Source of the DNA: a virus
DNA length: 25,261 nt
Reading direction: 5' to 3' (one strand)
Virus record (IMG/VR): IMGVR_UViG_3300017727_000145
Span: 1-25,261 of that record
Shown here: in pieces, positions 23,121 through 25,261 of the stretch
How the letters are laid out: each line of letters opens with the position of its first letter
Position numbering within the stretch: position 1 is the first letter of the stretch
Translations under genes and position numbers: made by a program
Notes under the pieces: generated by a model
What the model saw: the letters and a program-made list of their open reading frames with translations, nothing else
Database searches by the model: none
Told to the model about the DNA's origin: nothing

Positions 23121-24248
23121 ATGCCTACTAGTCCTTACTTTCCCACTTACTATAGCGGTTTTTCTGGCGAGCAAAATCTCGTACAGGATCTCGTTGACGA
23201 GCAGATCAAACTGTTCGGATCGGATATCTATTACCTACCTAGAACAATCCTGAAAGATAATACTTTAGATGACATCATCTATTCAAAGTATCAGGAACAA
23301 TTTCAGATTGAAATGCTTCTAGAGAACGTAACAGGTTTTGGAGAAACATCTGAATTTATCAGTAAGTTCGGTCTGCGTATTACAGATGAAGTAAAGTTTC
23401 GAGTCTCTACAAGACGTTGGGATGAAGAAGTAACTGAACATGCTCCTACTCTTACATTAGATAACAGACCTAACGAGGGAGATCTATTGTATTTCCCGTT
23501 GACAAAAGATTTGTATGAGATCAAATTTGTAGAAAGAGAGCAACCTTTCTATCAGATGGGCAAACTTCAATTCTACACAATGACTGCTGAGATCTATGAG
23601 GTTGGCAGTGATAGCATCGAGACAGGTGTTGCTGAAATTGATGTAATTGAAACAACCCAGTCTAGTTCCATTAAACTGTTTATGGATCCTGGTGGTACAG
23701 GAGACTTTGTTGTAGGAGAAGAAATTGTAGGTGACGAGTTCCTTGCTAAGGCAACATCAACTATTAGTGGTGATGCTGTTGATGGTGTAGTAATGACAGA
23801 CACTGGTTTGTACTACAACCAATCACTACCACCATCTGTTACATTCTCTGGCGGAGGAGCAACTACAGATGCTACGGGCACGGCGACGGTTTCTGCTGCT
23901 GGTCTTATTACTGGGGTTGTCATCACAGATGGTGGTGCTGGTTATACTAGTGCTCCTACTGTCACTATTGATTACTCACCCAAAGACAATAGAGCAGATG
24001 TCAAGTCTTGGGATAGTGCTACACGTGCCTTGGAAGTCATCAACAGAACAGGAACCTTCACAACTGCTGAACTAGTTACTGGTCTAACTTCAGGTGCTAC
24101 TTGGAGTCCCGAGTCGTTTAACACTCTAAATAATACCAACAGCGCCTACGATCAAAACTCCGAAATTGAAGATGAGGCTGATAACCTTATTGATTGGGGA
24201 GAAGTTAATCCCTTCGGTGAGTATGGCAACTTTATGGATTCATTCTAA
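23121..24248 (+). CDS. 14: Neck protein gp14 (T4-like) with inserted GxGYT beta repeats
   Basis: A 375-residue protein starting one base after gp13. The N-terminal 150 residues (SPYFPTYYSGFSGEQNLVQD, IKLFGSDIYYLPR, then TLDDIIYSKYQEQFQIEMLL) are the recognisable gp14 core, which with gp13 closes the head and joins it to the tail. T4 gp14 is about 256 residues, so this one is roughly 120 longer. Much of the extra is residues about 221-287, a pair of GxGYT-type repeats (GLYYNQSLPPSVTFSGGG, GAGYTSAPTVTIDYS) like those in the fibre proteins upstream. The C-terminus returns to a plausible gp14 end (EDEADNLIDWGEVNPFGEYG). The stop overlaps the gp15 ATG by one base. Confidence 0.88.
   Translation: MPTSPYFPTYYSGFSGEQNLVQDLVDEQIKLFGSDIYYLPRTILKDNTLDDIIYSKYQEQFQIEMLLENVTGFGETSEFISKFGLRITDEVKFRVSTRRWDEEVTEHAPTLTLDNRPNEGDLLYFPLTKDLYEIKFVEREQPFYQMGKLQFYTMTAEIYEVGSDSIETGVAEIDVIETTQSSSIKLFMDPGGTGDFVVGEEIVGDEFLAKATSTISGDAVDGVVMTDTGLYYNQSLPPSVTFSGGGATTDATGTATVSAAGLITGVVITDGGAGYTSAPTVTIDYSPKDNRADVKSWDSATRALEVINRTGTFTTAELVTGLTSGATWSPESFNTLNNTNSAYDQNSEIEDEADNLIDWGEVNPFGEYGNFMDSF
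23781..23980 (+). repeat. GxGYT-type repeat pair inserted in gp14 (residues about 221-287)
   Basis: Two units, VVMTDTGLYYNQSLPPSVTF and VVITDGGAGYTSAPTVTIDY, share the pattern V-V-(I/M)-T-D-x-G-x-x-Y-(7-8 residues)-V-T-(I/F). They are the same family as the units in the 1467+-, 1345- and 3598-residue virion proteins, although gp14 is a neck protein. Confidence 0.8.
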
Positions 24249-25051
24249 TGCTTGGTCAACATTTCTATAACGAAGCTATACGTAAAACGGTAGTTGGTTT
24301 TGGTACGTTATTCAATAATATCGAACTGAAGAAAGTAGATCCAAGTACAGGTTCTGTACTTGAGGTTGAAAAAGTTCCTCTTGCTTATGGACCTAAGCAG
24401 AAATTTTTGACACGTCTAGAGCAAAATCCAGATGTATCTAATAAGGTTGCTATCACAATACCACGTCTTTATTTTGAGATGACTGCTATTACTTACGATA
24501 ATGCTCGTAAGACAAGTCCTGTACAAAAATATAGAACAACTATTGCCGAGGATGGTTCGGAAGTTAAAACTCAGTATGTTCCAATTCCTTATGACATGTC
24601 ATTTGAACTAGGAATTATTGGCAAATCTCAAGATGATGGTCTACAAATTCTCGAACAAATTTTACCATTTTTTCAACCTAACTTTAATATTACTCTCAAC
24701 ATGGTTACAGACATGGATGAGAAAAAAGATATTGCTATTGTACTGAACAATATCAATTACGAAGATGACTGGGATGATAATTTTTTAGATCGTAGAAGCA
24801 TTGTGTGGACATTAAACTTTACCGCCAAGTCTTATATTTACGGTCCTTATACTAATACTGGAATTATTCGTAAAGCTACTATTTACGAATCATTGGGTGA
24901 TCTCGCTGCTAGTAAAAGAACTGCTGCTTACAGTTACTCTCCCAAGGCATTGGAAGATAAGAATGGTGACGGGCAGATCACAACTGCTGATGATGAACTA
25001 ATTATTAGTACAGACGACTTTGGATTTAATGAAGGTATTGAACTATTATGA
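24248..25051 (+). CDS. 15: Tail completion and sheath stabiliser gp15 (T4-like)
   Basis: A 267-residue protein, close to the roughly 270 of T4 gp15. The ATG overlaps the gp14 stop by one base. The start MLGQHFYNEAIRKTVVGFGT with LFNNIEL is the standard opening of gp15 in T4-like phages. Later motifs are VAITIPRLYFEMTAITYDNA, YVPIPYDMSFELGI and WTLNFTAKSYIYGP. gp15 forms the hexameric terminator ring on top of the tail tube and contracted or extended sheath and binds the neck so that head and tail join. Near the C-terminus DKNGDGQITTADDE resembles an EF-hand-like calcium loop (D-x-N-x-D-G-x-I), which is unusual enough to note. The stop overlaps the next ATG in an atga junction. Confidence 0.9.
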   Translation: MLGQHFYNEAIRKTVVGFGTLFNNIELKKVDPSTGSVLEVEKVPLAYGPKQKFLTRLEQNPDVSNKVAITIPRLYFEMTAITYDNARKTSPVQKYRTTIAEDGSEVKTQYVPIPYDMSFELGIIGKSQDDGLQILEQILPFFQPNFNITLNMVTDMDEKKDIAIVLNNINYEDDWDDNFLDRRSIVWTLNFTAKSYIYGPYTNTGIIRKATIYESLGDLAASKRTAAYSYSPKALEDKNGDGQITTADDELIISTDDFGFNEGIELL

Positions 25052-25261
25052 GTAAGTTTGAAAATAATATGGAAGATTTATTTGACATTGAAGTTGAATC
25101 TACTGATATTGAACCATCTAAACCAGTACCGCCAACAGCAGATAAAGACGACCAGACAAAAGATTACGAATATACCAGAGGGTCTTTGTACTCGCTCATA
25201 GACAAGGGCAGAGAGGCGCTAGACGGGGCGTTAGAGGTTGCTCAGGAGTCAGGGCACCCTA
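25048..25261 (+). CDS. 16: Terminase small subunit gp16 (T4-like), 3'-truncated by the window edge
   Basis: The ATG at 25048 overlaps the gp15 TGA (ATGA). The frame stays open for 71 residues to the window end. It reads MSKFENNMEDLFDIEVEST with an acidic, proline-containing linker, then DYEYTRGSLYSLIDKGREAL followed by DGALEVAQESGHP. The YEYTRxxLYxLIxxGxEA segment is characteristic of gp16 of T4-like cyanophages. gp16 forms rings that regulate the large terminase gp17 during DNA packaging. Assignment also rests on position directly after gp15, as in T4, where gp17 would follow. The last 61 bases are about 62% G+C by count, much richer than the surrounding sequence. Confidence 0.85.
   Translation, partial: MSKFENNMEDLFDIEVESTDIEPSKPVPPTADKDDQTKDYEYTRGSLYSLIDKGREALDGALEVAQESGHP

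Overview
This window is part of the virion-structure region of a T4-like myovirus, most likely a marine cyanophage (the cyanomyovirus group of the T4 superfamily). Three things point there. The right-hand end carries the T4 neck and packaging order gp13, gp14, gp15, gp16, with recognisable start motifs. T4-type late promoter boxes of the form NHTAAATA sit ahead of several genes. The left part holds the very long, modular, glycine/serine/threonine-rich virion proteins typical of marine cyanophages, starting with a DUF4815-type structural protein. The DNA looks AT-rich by eye. All genes are on the plus strand and tightly packed. There are no tRNAs, insertion sequences, CRISPR arrays or photosynthesis genes here, so the host (Prochlorococcus, Synechococcus or another marine bacterium) cannot be fixed from the sequence.

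Layout. (1) 2-4405 is the 3' part of a DUF4815-type virion protein, running off the left edge. (2) 4405-9141 holds a 66-aa conserved protein, a 1345-aa modular virion protein and a 169-aa structural protein, joined by overlaps of 1 and 14 nt and a 2-nt gap. (3) 9183-19979 is one giant 3598-aa fibre-like gene, about 43% of the window. (4) 20009-21613 holds three tandem small genes that look like diverged copies of one C1q/TNF-like jelly-roll protein. (5) 21661-22221 holds two small conserved proteins. (6) 22289 to the right end is the neck/tail-completion/packaging cassette gp13, gp14, gp15 and gp16 (gp16 cut by the edge). No gene-free stretch exceeds about 70 nt.

How they work together. gp13 and gp14 form the neck that seals the filled head. 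gp15 terminates the tail tube and sheath. gp16 is the small terminase that helps load DNA. The large upstream proteins most likely build baseplate-attached fibres or other surface appendages that contact the host. They are assembled from a shared set of small beta modules (GxGYT repeats, WxxGDxxxYxxxxYxV-type modules, LDGxxxSxY fibre motifs, a pyocin-knob-like segment) that recur between genes and even appear inside gp14.

Most notable: the 1345-aa virion protein contains what reads as a complete type-1 copper (cupredoxin) site with the Cys-x2-His-x2-Met spacing of amicyanin, interrupted by an inserted beta domain. Also worth attention are the split beta-helix in the giant protein, its tandem Cys-containing repeats of about 80 residues, the triplicated jelly-roll genes, and late promoters built into upstream stop codons.
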